A DNA stretch of 64,000 bases from Bombilactobacillus bombi (GCF_003522965.1 NZ_CP031513.1:992001-1056000); one strand, 5' to 3'. Shown: positions 46,149 through 60,936, counted from the first letter of the stretch. Notes: a model not told the origin generated them from the sequence alone. Numbers and translations are program-made.

Positions 46149-46970
46149 TTAGTTAAAAGTATCAAAAACTGTATACGGCAATCTTCTTTTATGGGCAGTT
46201 TTTTGATACCAAGATTCGATTTTTTCAGCAGCTGCAAGAGCTATTTCTTTACCTTCCAAGTAATCATCAATATCTTGATAACTTACTCCTAAAGCTGCTT
46301 CATCAGCTAATCCTGGACGTTGATCTTCTAAATCCGCTGTAGGGGTTTTGGTAATCAGTGCTGCAGGTGCTGCTAAATATTGCAATAATTGTCTGCCTTG
46401 TCGCTTATCTAAGCGAAATAAGGGTGTTAAATCGGCAGCTCCATCACCATATTTAGTATAAAAGCCAGTAATATTTTCTGCTGCATGATCGGTTCCGACT
46501 ACACATCCCTTTAAATCACCTGCTAGCGCATATTGAACAATCATGCGTTGACGGGCCTTAATATTACCCTTATTAAAATCAGAAATTTTCAGGCCATTAC
46601 TTTCAACACTTGCAACCGTGGCATCAACAGCAGGTTTAATATTAACACGCAGTGTTTGATCAGGCTTAATCCAGTCTAAAGCCTTTAACGCATCACTTTC
46701 ATCAGCTTGCTCACCATAAGGTAAGCGAACTGCTACAAATTGATAATTGGGATTACCAGACTGTTGGCGCAGTTGCTCAATTGCCATTTGGCATAAGCGT
46801 CCAGCTAAAGTTGAATCTTGTCCCCCAGAAATACCTAAGACTAAAGTTAACAAGTGATTCTTTTGTAAAAAACTTTGCAAAAAAGTAATTGAGCGTTGTA
46901 CTTCTTTAGCTGGATCAATGTGAGGTTGTACTTTTTCATATGCAATAATTTGTTCTTGTAAAGGTCGCAT
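46149..46970 (-). CDS. nadE: NH3-dependent NAD synthetase
   Basis: A 273-residue enzyme that amidates nicotinic acid adenine dinucleotide to NAD with ATP. The PP-loop [16 protein letters not shown] is near residues 44-59, [26 protein letters not shown] near 165, and [13 protein letters not shown] near 213. ATG at 46970 follows AAGGAGA; an in-frame start farther upstream (47051) would overlap pncB. With pncB next to it, this forms the two last steps of nicotinate salvage (with nadD elsewhere). Confidence 0.96.
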   Translation of the reverse strand: MRPLQEQIIAYEKVQPHIDPAKEVQRSITFLQSFLQKNHLLTLVLGISGGQDSTLAGRLCQMAIEQLRQQSGNPNYQFVAVRLPYGEQADESDALKALDWIKPDQTLRVNIKPAVDATVASVESNGLKISDFNKGNIKARQRMIVQYALAGDLKGCVVGTDHAAENITGFYTKYGDGAADLTPLFRLDKRQGRQLLQYLAAPAALITKTPTADLEDQRPGLADEAALGVSYQDIDDYLEGKEIALAAAEKIESWYQKTAHKRRLPYTVFDTFN

Positions 46971-46983
46971 TTTTATCTCCTTA

Positions 46984-48459
46984 TTAATCATCCGTACCCA
47001 TATTTTTGACTTGTTGATGCACATATTCAATATAGTGCCGTTTATGATCATAAAGGCGTTGTGATAAGTCTACTGGATAATCTTGAGGATTCAGATCACG
47101 CTTATATTCATCCCATAATGAATCTAAATTTTGTCGACAATAATTTCTAATTTGCGCTAAAGTCGGTAATTGATAGACCAATTGGCCATTCTCAAATATA
47201 GATTGTAACACTGGGCGCGCCTTAAAATCAGTAATGGTTTTATTAATGTAGGTATATTGGGGATGAAACATATATAATTCTTGTAATTCATTAGGATTTT
47301 CGTCGCGTAAAGTGACATAATCACCTTCAGATTTGTCATCTTTTTTGCTGTTAGTAATCCGCCAAACTTGCTTTTGACCAGGAGTACTGATTTTTTCAGC
47401 ATTGCTGGATAATTTGAGTGTATCCATCATATTGCCATTGCCATCTTCAATGGCTACCATCTTATAAACTGCCCCTAAAGCTGGCTGATCATAACCTGTA
47501 ATTAAATGAGTGCCGACACCCCAAATATCAATTTTTGCTCCTTGCATTTTCAAATTTTGAATCTTAATTTCATCTAAATCATTAGAAGCAACTATTTTGG
47601 CATCAGGGTAGCCAGCGTTATCTAGTTTTTCACGCACTCGTTTGGAAATATAAGCCATATCGCCAGAATCAATGCGTACGCCTTTAAAGCTAATTTTATC
47701 GCCCATTTCCTTAGCCACTTTAATTGCGCTCGGTACCCCACTTTTGAGCGTATCATAAGTATCAACCAAAAAGGTACAGTCATGATGAGTTTGTGCATAG
47801 GCTTTAAATGCTTCATAATCATTTTGATAGTATTGCACCAAGGCATGAGCATGAGTTCCAGCTACTGGAATATTGAAAACTTTACCTGCTCGAACATTAC
47901 TGGTTGCATCAAAGCCGGCAATATAAGCAGCCCGTGCTCCCCAAACACCAGCTTCTAATTCTTGCGCACGTCGAGACCCAAATTCAAGTAAGACATCATC
48001 ACCCGCAGCTGACTTGATGCGTGATGCTTTAGTAGCAATTAAGACTTGATAGTTAATAATACTTAAAATCGCTGTTTCCACTAGTGAACATTGATCAAGG
48101 GGACCTTCAACTTGAAAAATGGGTTCATTGGCAAAGACCAAATCGCCTTCAACTACAGAACGCACATCACAACAGAAGGTCATATTCTTCAAGTATTGTA
48201 AAAAACCTTCATCAAATTCTCCGTTTTCACGTAAATAATCAATATCCGAATCGCTAAAGTGTAAATTTTGCAAATAATTCACGACTTGTTCTAAGCCCGC
48301 AAAAATAGCATAGCCACTATTAAAAGGATTTTGACGAAAATAGCATTCAAACACAGCTCGCCGACGATTAATTCCTTTTTTCCAATAGGTATACATCATA
48401 TTTAAAATATAATAATCTGTGTGCAAAGCTAAGCCATCGTCTAAATTATTGATTTTCAT
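46984..48459 (-). CDS. pncB: Nicotinate phosphoribosyltransferase
   Basis: A 491-residue enzyme that makes nicotinate mononucleotide from nicotinate and PRPP, first step of NAD salvage. Key segments are [10 protein letters not shown] at the start, the [19 protein letters not shown]-type segment (here [14 protein letters not shown]), [11 protein letters not shown] near 166 and [14 protein letters not shown] near 260. ATG at 48459 is preferred, with AAAGGC before it. The nadE gene follows after 13 bases. It is probably co-transcribed with the preceding glycosyltransferase gene, whose stop is 21 bases upstream. Confidence 0.95.
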   Translation of the reverse strand: MKINNLDDGLALHTDYYILNMMYTYWKKGINRRRAVFECYFRQNPFNSGYAIFAGLEQVVNYLQNLHFSDSDIDYLRENGEFDEGFLQYLKNMTFCCDVRSVVEGDLVFANEPIFQVEGPLDQCSLVETAILSIINYQVLIATKASRIKSAAGDDVLLEFGSRRAQELEAGVWGARAAYIAGFDATSNVRAGKVFNIPVAGTHAHALVQYYQNDYEAFKAYAQTHHDCTFLVDTYDTLKSGVPSAIKVAKEMGDKISFKGVRIDSGDMAYISKRVREKLDNAGYPDAKIVASNDLDEIKIQNLKMQGAKIDIWGVGTHLITGYDQPALGAVYKMVAIEDGNGNMMDTLKLSSNAEKISTPGQKQVWRITNSKKDDKSEGDYVTLRDENPNELQELYMFHPQYTYINKTITDFKARPVLQSIFENGQLVYQLPTLAQIRNYCRQNLDSLWDEYKRDLNPQDYPVDLSQRLYDHKRHYIEYVHQQVKNMGTDD

Positions 48460-48480
48460 AATTTTGCCTTTCTTCCTCAA

Positions 48481-49548
48481 TTAAACATTTTGATAAATTT
48501 TCATTAATGCGGTCGCCAAATTAGCACTGGAAAAATGTTGCGAACAATATTGATAAAATTTTTGACCCATTGGCCGTAATTGATCTTGTTGCCATTTCTC
48601 GTAGGCTGCTGTTAACGCTTTTGTTAACTGACTACTATTTTCCGGAGCAACAATCCAACCAGTATCGTCCTTAACAATCCAATCACAAGATCCCACATCA
48701 GTGGAAATCGCTGGAATACCTTGGTTGGCAGCTTCTAACAATACAAGAGGAAAACCCTCGGAATTAGAAGTCAAAACAAAAATATCAGCAGCATGATAAT
48801 AAGGCATCGTATCATCTTGAAAACCGACAAATTCTACTTTTTGTTCTAAATCCAACTTTTTTGCTAAATTCTTTAGTTCGTTTTCTAATTCACCATCTCC
48901 TACAATGCGTAATTGAAAGTTAAAATCTACTTTAGCTAAGGTTTGTAATAGCAATTTTTGATTTTTGACGGGCATTAAGCGAGCCACATTTGTGATCGAA
49001 AATATTTCATGATGCACAGTTTGAGGACATTCTGCGGAAAATTCCATCGCATTAAAAATTGGGGTCATTTTATTTTCCGCAATGCCTAAATCCATTAAAA
49101 CTGACTTAAAGCGCGGCGTAATTAAAATAAGATGATCGGCCTTTTTAATAGCAGCGGTGTTTAACTTTGTTAAGAAATTACCCTTGGTGTTATTCGAAAA
49201 ATCAATAAACGGATCACTATGTACAGTAACAATCCATTTGGCAGCAACATGCTTATGAATCAATCCCATAATAAAGTTAGCACGGGGACCATGTGTGTTA
49301 ACTATATCAATATGATTATCATTAATAAACTTGCGTAATCGACCAGCAACTCTTAAATCCATTCTTCCTTCTTGATTCATAATTGTTGTTGGAATATCAG
49401 CTTTTTGAGCCCAATCTGATACTGGTCCTTTTTCAAAAACTATTAATTGTGTATCTATTTTTTGTTTTTTCAATGCTTTTAATAAATTAATAAGAATTGT
49501 GCGGCCGCCACCACTTTCTGTACCGGCATTTACTTGTAAAATTTTCAT
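48481..49548 (-). CDS. Glycosyltransferase family 4 protein
   Basis: A 355-residue GT-B glycosyltransferase. The N-terminal ESGGGRTILINLLKAL (11-26) and the C-terminal SEGFPLVLLEAANQGIPAISTDVGSC (E-x7-E motif, near 264) are classic for family GT4, which uses nucleotide sugars for surface polysaccharides. Donor and acceptor are unknown. GAGGATTAATC precedes the ATG. It is divergent from the TagA-family gene at 49628, which suggests a shared envelope role, although it is followed by NAD salvage genes. Confidence 0.92.
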   Translation of the reverse strand: MKILQVNAGTESGGGRTILINLLKALKKQKIDTQLIVFEKGPVSDWAQKADIPTTIMNQEGRMDLRVAGRLRKFINDNHIDIVNTHGPRANFIMGLIHKHVAAKWIVTVHSDPFIDFSNNTKGNFLTKLNTAAIKKADHLILITPRFKSVLMDLGIAENKMTPIFNAMEFSAECPQTVHHEIFSITNVARLMPVKNQKLLLQTLAKVDFNFQLRIVGDGELENELKNLAKKLDLEQKVEFVGFQDDTMPYYHAADIFVLTSNSEGFPLVLLEAANQGIPAISTDVGSCDWIVKDDTGWIVAPENSSQLTKALTAAYEKWQQDQLRPMGQKFYQYCSQHFSSANLATALMKIYQNV

Positions 49549-49627
49549 GATTAATCCTCACGTTCAATTGTTAAAAACCTTTACTTATCGTAAACTTATT
49601 ATATCAAATAAGGAGTTGACATTAACT

Positions 49628-50341
49628 TTGAGTAAAACAATTACAATTTTAAATCTACCTTTTATTAATACTACTAATCAACAATTTATCTCTAATCTCC
49701 AAAAAAAAATAACCACGAAACAAAATACTTTTATTGTAACGGCTAATCCGGAAATTGCTGTTTACGCATATGATCATCCCCAATTTCAAAAATTGGTTCA
49801 AACAGCTGATTATATTACACCTGATGGTATCGGAATTATCAAAGCAAGTCAAATCATCCAGCAACCTCTTAAAGAACGAATTACCGGGTTTGATACACTT
49901 ACTAGTTTACTAGAAATTGCAAATAATAGTAGTCTTAAGGTCTATTTATTAGGTGCTAAACCTGAAGTATTACAAAAAACTGTCCAAAATGTCAAAAAAA
50001 AGTATCCTAATCTCCAATTAGTCGGCAGTCATGATGGTTATTTTTCCGATGATCAAGAAATTGTTGCAGATATCAAACAATTACAACCAAATATTGTGGC
50101 AGTAGCACTCGGATATCCTAAACAAGAAGAATTTATCGCCCAGCATCGCCAGCTTTGTCCAGCTATCTGGATTGGTGTGGGTGGCAGCTTTGATGTCTTA
50201 TCAGGTACGGTTAAGCGCGCTCCGAAAATTTTTCAAAAATTAAATTTAGAATGGCTTTATCGGTTTATTAGTCACCCTTCTCGATTATCTAGATTTAAAA
50301 ACTTGCCCCGTTTTATCTATTTAGTTAAACATGTTCATTAA
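49628..50341 (+). CDS. tagA: WecG/TagA/CpsF-family glycosyltransferase
   Basis: A 237-residue GT26 enzyme. TagA (TarA) adds ManNAc from UDP-ManNAc to undecaprenyl-PP-GlcNAc, the linkage unit of wall teichoic acid. Motifs are TANPEIAVYAY (39-49), ADYITPDGIGIIKA (near 60-73), and GYPKQEEFIAQH and GVGGSFDVLSGTVKRAP near 160-195. The start is TTG at 49628, chosen by AAGGAG at 49610-49615 and the typical N-terminus MSKTITILNLPF. It ends in a strong terminator. The donor would come from the 2-epimerase at 1214-2356. Confidence 0.9.
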   Translation: MSKTITILNLPFINTTNQQFISNLQKKITTKQNTFIVTANPEIAVYAYDHPQFQKLVQTADYITPDGIGIIKASQIIQQPLKERITGFDTLTSLLEIANNSSLKVYLLGAKPEVLQKTVQNVKKKYPNLQLVGSHDGYFSDDQEIVADIKQLQPNIVAVALGYPKQEEFIAQHRQLCPAIWIGVGGSFDVLSGTVKRAPKIFQKLNLEWLYRFISHPSRLSRFKNLPRFIYLVKHVH

Positions 50342-50342
50342 T

Positions 50343-50387
50343 ATAATAATGGAGCTGGAAAATTAATTCCAGCTCCATTTATTATAT
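50343..50387. terminator. Bidirectional terminator
   Basis: A long, near-perfect stem ATAATAATGGAGCTGGAA / TTCCAGCTCCATTTATTAT between the convergent tagA and polymerase genes. Confidence 0.9.
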
Positions 50388-50392
50388 CCAAG

Positions 50393-51784
50393 TTATTTTA
50401 GAGATGTTGCATTCAATAAATAAGCACTGATAGAACTAAAATAAATACTTACTGCGGGTGCATTTAGCACATGCCCGGCTAATAAAGACATAAAAATTCC
50501 AATCGCAACAGCTGCAAAATACAATAAATTACTTTGGATCATATTAGTATTCCAATAACGTAAAAATTTATATAATAAAATCACCATCGTCATTAATAAA
50601 GGTGCAATAACGACAATAAAGCCAATAATTCCAAATTGAAAGAACAAATCAAACCAATCCATTTCCACTGTGCGTGGGTGTTTACGATAATTACTACCAT
50701 ACCCCATACCAAATAGTTTTTGGGCAAGCGGTGCTTTATTATAGTGTCGACTATTAAATTCAAAATAATTAGTGCGTCCACTTAAGAGCTTGGCTAAAAC
50801 AGGGTTACTGAGTTCTTGGTTATCCAGTAAAAATTTTTCATAATGATCTAAATGTTTGCGGTTTTTCTTTTTATGCAATAACTTCAATTTATTAAGTCGA
50901 TTTTCTCTGACTATTTTTGCTTGAATAACACTATTGGTATGCACTGGAGAAACTGGATAAGAAACAGCAATCCCCACTACAATTAAGCAAGTCAAAGCAA
51001 GACTAATCAATATGTTCTTTTTATCTTTGGTGTGCTTAGGCCAAAAGAAATAGATGATTATTTGATAAACAAATGCAAAGATTAATCCAATAATCATCCC
51101 GTAAAAACAACTTTTTGTTCCGACCATAATTATTGATAATGCTGCAAAAATAACACCAATCCAAGTCCAATACTGACCTACTGCATGACTTCTTTTTAAA
51201 GCATATAACACCACTAAAGGAAACAGAATAGCTAAAATTGCTCCCAACTCATTACCAGCGTTAAACCAGCCAGTTTGGCCCATTTTACCTTGGGGATAGG
51301 TGGAAAAACTCGTATGTGTGATAGCTGCCGCAATCATCACAACATTAATTATCATTTCTGCCCAATAAAACACCTTAGGCACCAGTTGAGCTAGCTGTTG
51401 TTTGCTCAAATTACGAAATGCATAATAAAATCCTACTAGAATAACAATATAATGCAAACTCTTAAAAATTGCGGCAATCTCCGTAAAAGAAGCAAAAACC
51501 GGCTTATTAAACTTATTAACGGCTAAATTAATAACTATAATCAGAGCCAGACATAAAAAATACCACCAAATATGCCTATCTAGCCAATTTTTATTTTCCT
51601 TTGCTGCCATTGCAATAAAATATAAAATAGCTAATAGCATTATGGCCCGAACAACGATTCCCAGCGTTAAGCTAAAATGCGGCATAATCCTTACCTGCCA
51701 ACCTGTAATCACATCTAGTATTGGTTGAACAAGAATATACATCATTAACAAAACACTAAATCTTGTTATATTAATCTTTTTCAA
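50393..51784 (-). CDS. O-antigen ligase/polymerase-like membrane protein
   Basis: A 463-residue integral membrane protein with about ten helices and one large outside loop (HTNSVIQAKIVRENRLNKL ... LFGMGYGSNYRKHP), the layout of Wzy polymerases and WaaL ligases. The loop's R and H residues fit the family. It probably acts in surface polysaccharide assembly. Start TTG at 51784 is preferred, with TTGGAG nine bases before it; a TTG at 51799 directly abuts the upstream stop. The GntR-regulator gene precedes it with no gap, so they form one unit. The specific polysaccharide is unknown. Confidence 0.8.
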   Translation of the reverse strand: MKKINITRFSVLLMMYILVQPILDVITGWQVRIMPHFSLTLGIVVRAIMLLAILYFIAMAAKENKNWLDRHIWWYFLCLALIIVINLAVNKFNKPVFASFTEIAAIFKSLHYIVILVGFYYAFRNLSKQQLAQLVPKVFYWAEMIINVVMIAAAITHTSFSTYPQGKMGQTGWFNAGNELGAILAILFPLVVLYALKRSHAVGQYWTWIGVIFAALSIIMVGTKSCFYGMIIGLIFAFVYQIIIYFFWPKHTKDKKNILISLALTCLIVVGIAVSYPVSPVHTNSVIQAKIVRENRLNKLKLLHKKKNRKHLDHYEKFLLDNQELSNPVLAKLLSGRTNYFEFNSRHYNKAPLAQKLFGMGYGSNYRKHPRTVEMDWFDLFFQFGIIGFIVVIAPLLMTMVILLYKFLRYWNTNMIQSNLLYFAAVAIGIFMSLLAGHVLNAPAVSIYFSSISAYLLNATSLK

Positions 51785-51799
51785 AATAGAAAACTCCAA

Positions 51800-52498
51800 T
51801 TATCTTTCTAAATAAAATTCAAAACGATCTCCAACATACTGAGACCGCACATACTCAAAGGGACGACCATCACTCAACATTGTTATCTGTCGCAAGCGTA
51901 AAATGGGAGTTCCTTTTTTAATTTGCAGTAATTCTGACACTTTTTCTGAAGAGAGCATCGCCGAAACTGTCTGAAAAGCATGCCCCAATTGATAACCGTG
52001 CTTTTCTAAAGCGTGATAAAGCGATTTAACAATTTCATCACGACTAATTCCCGTAACAATATCTGCCGGAACAGAGGTAATATCAAAACAAATTGGAATA
52101 TTATCAGCCAGTCTAATTCTCTCCATTCTCAAAACCGAAAATGGCGAATCTATCTGTAATTGCTCTTGTTCACTCAAACTAGACTCAGCAAAATAGTAGG
52201 AGACTAACTTACTGGAAGGCTTTTTGCCTTGAGATAACATGATATCAGTAAAACTAGTAGTTCCTGACATTTTTTCTTGAACTTTTTGACTGGCAATATA
52301 AGTTCCAGAGCCGACTTTACGTTGCAAAATACCTTCATCAACTAAAGTTTGAATTGCTTGTCTCATAGTCATTCGACTGACATTAAACTTCTTAGCTAAG
52401 GCTCGTTCTGAAGGTATACGCTGTCCAACATGCCATTTGCTTTCGGCAATTGTTTGCTTAATTTGATTATGGATTTGGACATAGATTGGCTCTTGCAT
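51800..52498 (-). CDS. GntR/HutC-family regulator with UTRA domain
   Basis: A 232-residue regulator. The winged helix-turn-helix PSERALAKKFNVSRMTMRQAIQTLVDEGIL is at about 28-57, followed by a UTRA effector domain (MERIRLADNIPICFDITSVP, RLRQITMLSDGRPFEYVRSQYVGDRF). It resembles NagR/YvoA, which responds to GlcN-6-P or GlcNAc-6-P, but the ligand here is inferred only. ATG at 52498 follows AAGGAGGGTG. It is upstream of the polymerase-like gene and may control it. Confidence 0.92.
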   Translation of the reverse strand: MQEPIYVQIHNQIKQTIAESKWHVGQRIPSERALAKKFNVSRMTMRQAIQTLVDEGILQRKVGSGTYIASQKVQEKMSGTTSFTDIMLSQGKKPSSKLVSYYFAESSLSEQEQLQIDSPFSVLRMERIRLADNIPICFDITSVPADIVTGISRDEIVKSLYHALEKHGYQLGHAFQTVSAMLSSEKVSELLQIKKGTPILRLRQITMLSDGRPFEYVRSQYVGDRFEFYLER

Positions 52499-52595
52499 TA
52501 TACACCCTCCTTCAGCAAGTTTCATCCCAATTATCAATTGCTCATAAACAATATTATTTTAAATTAATTTATTCAGTAAGTCGACCTTTTAGTTA

Positions 52596-52624
52596 CAAAA
52601 AAAGCTGAAACATTCGTTTCAGCT
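52596..52624 (-). terminator. Terminator after tRNA-Tyr and tRNA-Gln
   Basis: AGCTGAAA / TTTCAGCT hairpin with a T-run on the minus strand. Confidence 0.88.
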
Positions 52625-52629
52625 ATCTA

Positions 52630-52701
52630 TTGGGTTAGCTGGATTCGAACCAGCGCATAATGGAGTCAAAGTCCATTGCCTTACCACTTGGCTATAACCC
52701 A
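52630..52701 (-). tRNA. tRNA-Gln (anticodon TTG)
   Basis: A 72-base cloverleaf with acceptor TGGGTTA / TAACCCA, anticodon loop CTTTGAC giving TTG, and T-arm GCTGG-TTCGAAT-CCAGC. It is co-transcribed with tRNA-Tyr just upstream. Confidence 0.95.
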
Positions 52702-52706
52702 ATCAA

Positions 52707-52789
52707 TGGAAGGGAGTGGATTCGAACCACCGAACCCGAAGGAGCGGATTTACAGTCCGCCGCGTTTAGCCAGACTTCGCTACCCTTCC
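52707..52789 (-). tRNA. tRNA-Tyr (anticodon GTA)
   Basis: An 83-base class II tRNA with acceptor GGAAGGG / CCCTTCC, anticodon loop CTGTAAA giving GTA, and a variable arm. Confidence 0.95.
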
Positions 52790-52883
52790 AAAATATTATC
52801 TTAAAGAACAATAAATATAATAATCGAATTAAAGACATTTTGCAAGTATTAATTTAAAATTCTTTAGATAATATTTCATTTAA

Positions 52884-54368
52884 TTAATTGATACCGGCCA
52901 TTAACTTCTCAATTTTTGGTGTTAATACGAGCAAGATTGCTGCAAAAGCAATTGCCACAATCCCAACAACACCAAAATAAGTTGCTTCATGTCCAGGATA
53001 AAATTGCACTACTTGAGCATTAATTGCCTGCCCCGCAGCATCTGCCAAAAACCACATACTCATCATTTCGGAAGAGAAAGCTTTAGGAGCAAGTTTAGTA
53101 GTTACAGACAAGCCGATTGGCGAAATTAACATTTCACCAATTTCAACAATTCCCCAACTCAAAACTAACCACCATGGACTTACTTTGCCACCATTACCAG
53201 TCATTAATGGAATTAACAAAACCAAATAAGAAATACCCGTTACGACTAATCCCATCCAGAATTTAGCTGGTGATGAAGGCTGTTTTTTACCTAATTTAGT
53301 CCACAACCACGCAAATATTGGCGTATAAAGAACAATAAATAATGGATTTAACGATTGGAACCAACTAGGAACTAATTTATCCAAATGTAATCCTAAGAAA
53401 TTAAGATTAACATTTAACTGTGTATTATTAGCAACAAACAAGCCCAACACTGTTGATCCCTGCTCTTCAATTGCCCAAAAAATAACAGCTGCAATAAATA
53501 AAGCAATATAAGCACGTACCCGTGACTTTTCCACTTTTGTAACTTTTTGACTAGATAAAATAATTACAAAATAAGCGATCGGCAAAGCGACACCCAAAAT
53601 CGTAAATAAAGTAATAATATTAGTCAGATTGACTGCATGAACAGCAAATAAAATTGCAAAAATGACAATAACAATTGCTAAACAAATTGCTACTCGCTTG
53701 TATAATTTTTTCTTTTCAGCATCAGACAATGGATCTGGGGCTTGCAAACTATTATCTGGTAAATATTTTTTGCCTTGGAAATAATAAGTAATTAAGCCAA
53801 AGAACATCCCAATTGCAGCCAAAGAAAAACCAACATGAAAATTAAAGGACTTCCAGGCTTGACCAACTACAATCGGAGCAATTAATGAACCAATATTGAT
53901 ACCCATAACAAAAATACTAAAACCAGCATCACGTCGAGGATCATTTTCACTATAAAGTCCCCCAACCATTTCTGAAACGTTAGGCTTTAATAATCCAGTA
54001 CCAATTGTAATAAATAAAATTGAAAGATATAAAGTCGGCTTTCCCATCGGCAATGATAAGAAAATATGACCGAACATAATCAAAACTCCGCCCCAAAAGA
54101 CAGTTCTTCGACTACCTAAGATACGATCACTGATAAAACCACCTAAAACACTAGTCATATAAACTAGTGAACCGTAAATGGACATTATCGATACTGCAGT
54201 TACTTGGTTAAAACCTAAACCACCACGACTAACAGCATAATACATGTAATACAATAAAATCGCGCGCATACCATAATAACTGAATCTTTCCCAAAATTCA
54301 GTCATAAACAACGTCGACAAACCATAAGGTTGGCCGAAAAATTTCTTTTCTTTGTTTTTTGTAGCCAT
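52884..54368 (-). CDS. dtpT: POT-family di-/tripeptide proton symporter
   Basis: A 494-residue integral membrane protein with about 14 helices that imports di- and tripeptides with protons. Family signatures are FWERFSYYGMRAILLYYMYY (part of E-x-x-E-R-F-x-Y-Y), near 26-45, and FVMGINIGSLIAPIVVG near 157. The C-terminal half has FNQVTAVSIMSIYG-type and WAIEEQGSTVLGLF segments. ATG at 54368 follows AGGAGAAGTGAT. It stands alone. It complements oppA, dppA and the M20 dipeptidase in peptide use. Confidence 0.96.
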   Translation of the reverse strand: MATKNKEKKFFGQPYGLSTLFMTEFWERFSYYGMRAILLYYMYYAVSRGGLGFNQVTAVSIMSIYGSLVYMTSVLGGFISDRILGSRRTVFWGGVLIMFGHIFLSLPMGKPTLYLSILFITIGTGLLKPNVSEMVGGLYSENDPRRDAGFSIFVMGINIGSLIAPIVVGQAWKSFNFHVGFSLAAIGMFFGLITYYFQGKKYLPDNSLQAPDPLSDAEKKKLYKRVAICLAIVIVIFAILFAVHAVNLTNIITLFTILGVALPIAYFVIILSSQKVTKVEKSRVRAYIALFIAAVIFWAIEEQGSTVLGLFVANNTQLNVNLNFLGLHLDKLVPSWFQSLNPLFIVLYTPIFAWLWTKLGKKQPSSPAKFWMGLVVTGISYLVLLIPLMTGNGGKVSPWWLVLSWGIVEIGEMLISPIGLSVTTKLAPKAFSSEMMSMWFLADAAGQAINAQVVQFYPGHEATYFGVVGIVAIAFAAILLVLTPKIEKLMAGIN

Positions 54369-54449
54369 TATCACTTCTCCTAAAATTAAATAACGATACT
54401 TAATTTTAATATTTATTAGAAGGAATGTCAAAAATTGCTCTTATATAAC

Positions 54450-55070
54450 TTATTGCCAACCATTAGTTTGAAAATCACAATCACGTTTTTTTATGCCGGA
54501 TACATACGGATTGTTAGCCACATAAAAACGTAAAGGCCGATCATGCCAATTACCCTGGCTAACATTAACTCTGGGAGCAGCTATGATCTTTTGAGGACAT
54601 TTAACCCGTCTATTAGAAATATCTAACGGTGTTTGCTGTAAAGGACATAAATTTAATTCTAATGAATTAATACCTAGCGCTGCCATTAACTTACCCGGTC
54701 CATTAGTTAAATTAACTCCTTTTTGCTGCCGATTTTGTTCCATAATCTTTATTCCATGTGTTGGCTGCAATGCCCTAATTAAAATCCCTTGTGGTTCATT
54801 AACTTTTTGCGTCGCTACGTCTAACATATAATGGCCATAAATTGAGTAAATATAAATAGTTCCTGCTTGCGCGTACAACGCTTCATTAGCCGGACTACGG
54901 CGTCCCTGAAAAGAATGTGCAGCTGTATCTTCAATTCCCATATAAGCTTCCGCTTCTACAATTAAACCGCCAATAATCCCTTTAGATGAATTATATGTTA
55001 ACTCATGACCTAATAAATTTTGTGTAATAATATCTGTTGAATCTTTTTTAAAAAATGATGTAGCAATCAT
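54450..55070 (-). CDS. DNA-3-methyladenine glycosylase (AAG/MPG type)
   Basis: A 206-residue base-excision repair glycosylase that removes alkylated purines. Characteristic segments are GLIVEAEAYMGIEDTAAHSFQGRRSP (with the catalytic Glu-Ala-Glu region near 40), YIYSIYGHYMLDV near 94, and LTNGPGKLMAALGI near 141. The length is typical. GAGGAGATTCT precedes the ATG. It stands 18 bases upstream of the stop of dtpT's reading direction but is a separate minus-strand gene. Confidence 0.95.
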   Translation of the reverse strand: MIATSFFKKDSTDIITQNLLGHELTYNSSKGIIGGLIVEAEAYMGIEDTAAHSFQGRRSPANEALYAQAGTIYIYSIYGHYMLDVATQKVNEPQGILIRALQPTHGIKIMEQNRQQKGVNLTNGPGKLMAALGINSLELNLCPLQQTPLDISNRRVKCPQKIIAAPRVNVSQGNWHDRPLRFYVANNPYVSGIKKRDCDFQTNGWQ

Positions 55071-55233
55071 AGAATCTCCTCATTATAATGTGATAAAATA
55101 AATTTTAACGATATTATTATTGTAATAAAATTAGAAATAATTCATATTAATCCTTAGTAACGCATTGTGAAAACAGTTATTCTGCCATTGTTCGGGATAA
55201 TTTTATCAAATCTAAACTTAAGCAGGTGAAAAA

Positions 55234-55671
55234 ATGAAAATATTAATGACAAATTCAATTAACTCTTCTATTTATCAGAATAGCCTTCAAATTAGACAAG
55301 AAGTCTTTGTTCAAGAACAAAAAGTTCCAACTAATATTGAAGTAGATAACTATGAAGAACGGTGTACTTATTATGTTGGTTACATTAACCATACACCAGT
55401 TGCAACAGCGCGTAATTATCTCACTGAAGATCACGGCTGGCACATTCAGCGAGTGGCTGTACTTAAAAAATACCGCCAACAAGGTTATGCCCGTGAATTA
55501 CTGACTTTCATTGAAAATCAAGCACGCCAACAACATATTAACTACTTAATCTTAGGTGCCCAAGATCAAGCACAAACTTTCTATCTCAAGCAAGGCTTTA
55601 CTGTAGTTGGTGAACAATTCGTAGAAGCAGGAATTAAGCATCATAATATGATTAAGCAACTCACAAATTAA
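55234..55671 (+). CDS. GNAT-family N-acetyltransferase
   Basis: A 145-residue acetyltransferase. Motif A is VAVLKKYRQQGYARELL near 72-88 (Q/RxxGxG/A-type acetyl-CoA loop, here QQGYA). The IRQEVFVQEQKVP segment near 21-33 resembles YjcF/ElaA-type GNATs. The substrate is unknown. CAGGTGAAAAA precedes the ATG. It stands alone between divergent and convergent neighbours and ends at a strong terminator. Confidence 0.92.
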   Translation: MKILMTNSINSSIYQNSLQIRQEVFVQEQKVPTNIEVDNYEERCTYYVGYINHTPVATARNYLTEDHGWHIQRVAVLKKYRQQGYARELLTFIENQARQQHINYLILGAQDQAQTFYLKQGFTVVGEQFVEAGIKHHNMIKQLTN

Positions 55672-55689
55672 TTATTTTAATAGAAAACA

Positions 55690-55730
55690 AAAAGTAAGGT
55701 ATATTCACCAATTGAATATACCTTACTTTT
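55690..55730. terminator. Bidirectional terminator
   Basis: An 18-bp perfect stem, AAAAGTAAGGTATATTCA and its complement, between the GNAT gene and the end of the rRNA-tRNA operon. Confidence 0.9.
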
Positions 55731-55746
55731 ACAATAAATACTATTA

Positions 55747-55819
55747 TGCCGGCTGCAGGACTCGAACCTGTGACCCCCGGATTACGACACCGATGCTCTA
55801 CCAGCTGAGCTAAGCCGGC
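55747..55819 (-). tRNA. tRNA-Thr (anticodon CGT)
   Basis: A 73-base cloverleaf with acceptor GCCGGCT / AGCCGGC, D-arm GCTC..GAGC, anticodon loop GTCGTAA giving CGT (reads ACG), and T-loop GTTCGAGTC. The upper anticodon pair is a T-T mismatch, which is slightly unusual. Confidence 0.88.
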
Positions 55820-55864
55820 ACAAAATATTTAGTTACAAAAAAAGCCGGCAACCCGACTATTTAA

Positions 55865-55937
55865 CTCCGGTTGTCAGACTCGAACTGACGACACCCTGAT
55901 TAACAGTCAGATGCTCTACCAACTGAGCTAAACCGGA
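55865..55937 (-). tRNA. tRNA-Asn (anticodon GTT)
   Basis: A 73-base cloverleaf with acceptor TCCGGTT / AACCGGA, anticodon loop CTGTTAA giving GTT, and T-loop GTTCGAGTC. It is the first tRNA after 5S rRNA. A T-run at 55837-55843 (minus strand) between it and tRNA-Thr could allow partial termination. Confidence 0.95.
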
Positions 55938-55944
55938 TTAATAA

Positions 55945-56061
55945 GCGTGGCAGCGTCCTAGCCTCGCAGGTAGTTTCCCACCAACTACTCTCGGCGCTGA
56001 GAAGCTTAACTTCTGTGTTCGGCATGAGAACAGGTGTATCCTTCTCGCTATCGCCACCACA
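55945..56061 (-). rRNA. rrf: 5S ribosomal RNA
   Basis: About 117 bases beginning TGTGGTGGCGATAGCGAGAAG on the minus strand, with the conserved CCGAACACAGAAGTTAAGC core and the complementary 3' end GCTGCCACGC. Confidence 0.97.
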
Positions 56062-56120
56062 CTTTGCCTCTGAAAGAACCTTCGTTCCCTCAAAACTGAA
56101 TATTAAGAGTCCGTTCTGCG

Positions 56121-60776
<4,656 letters not shown>

Positions 60777-60936
60777 TTTGTAGTTCTTTCTCTTGCTCAT
60801 GACTTGAACTCGCGTTCTTGTCTTTTCTTTATTGCTTTTCTCATTGACAGGTTCTTATTGAACCCTGCACTTTTGCGTTTAGAAACTTTATTCAGTTTTC
60901 AAAGATCAACCTTCGCTGTCATTTAGCAGCTGTTTT

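Noticed and set aside
47157-47402. An 81-codon minus-strand frame inside pncB
   Set aside because: It is a shadow frame of the conserved pncB gene on the same strand.
52660-52857. A 65-codon plus-strand frame
   Set aside because: It runs through the tRNA-Gln and tRNA-Tyr genes on the other strand.
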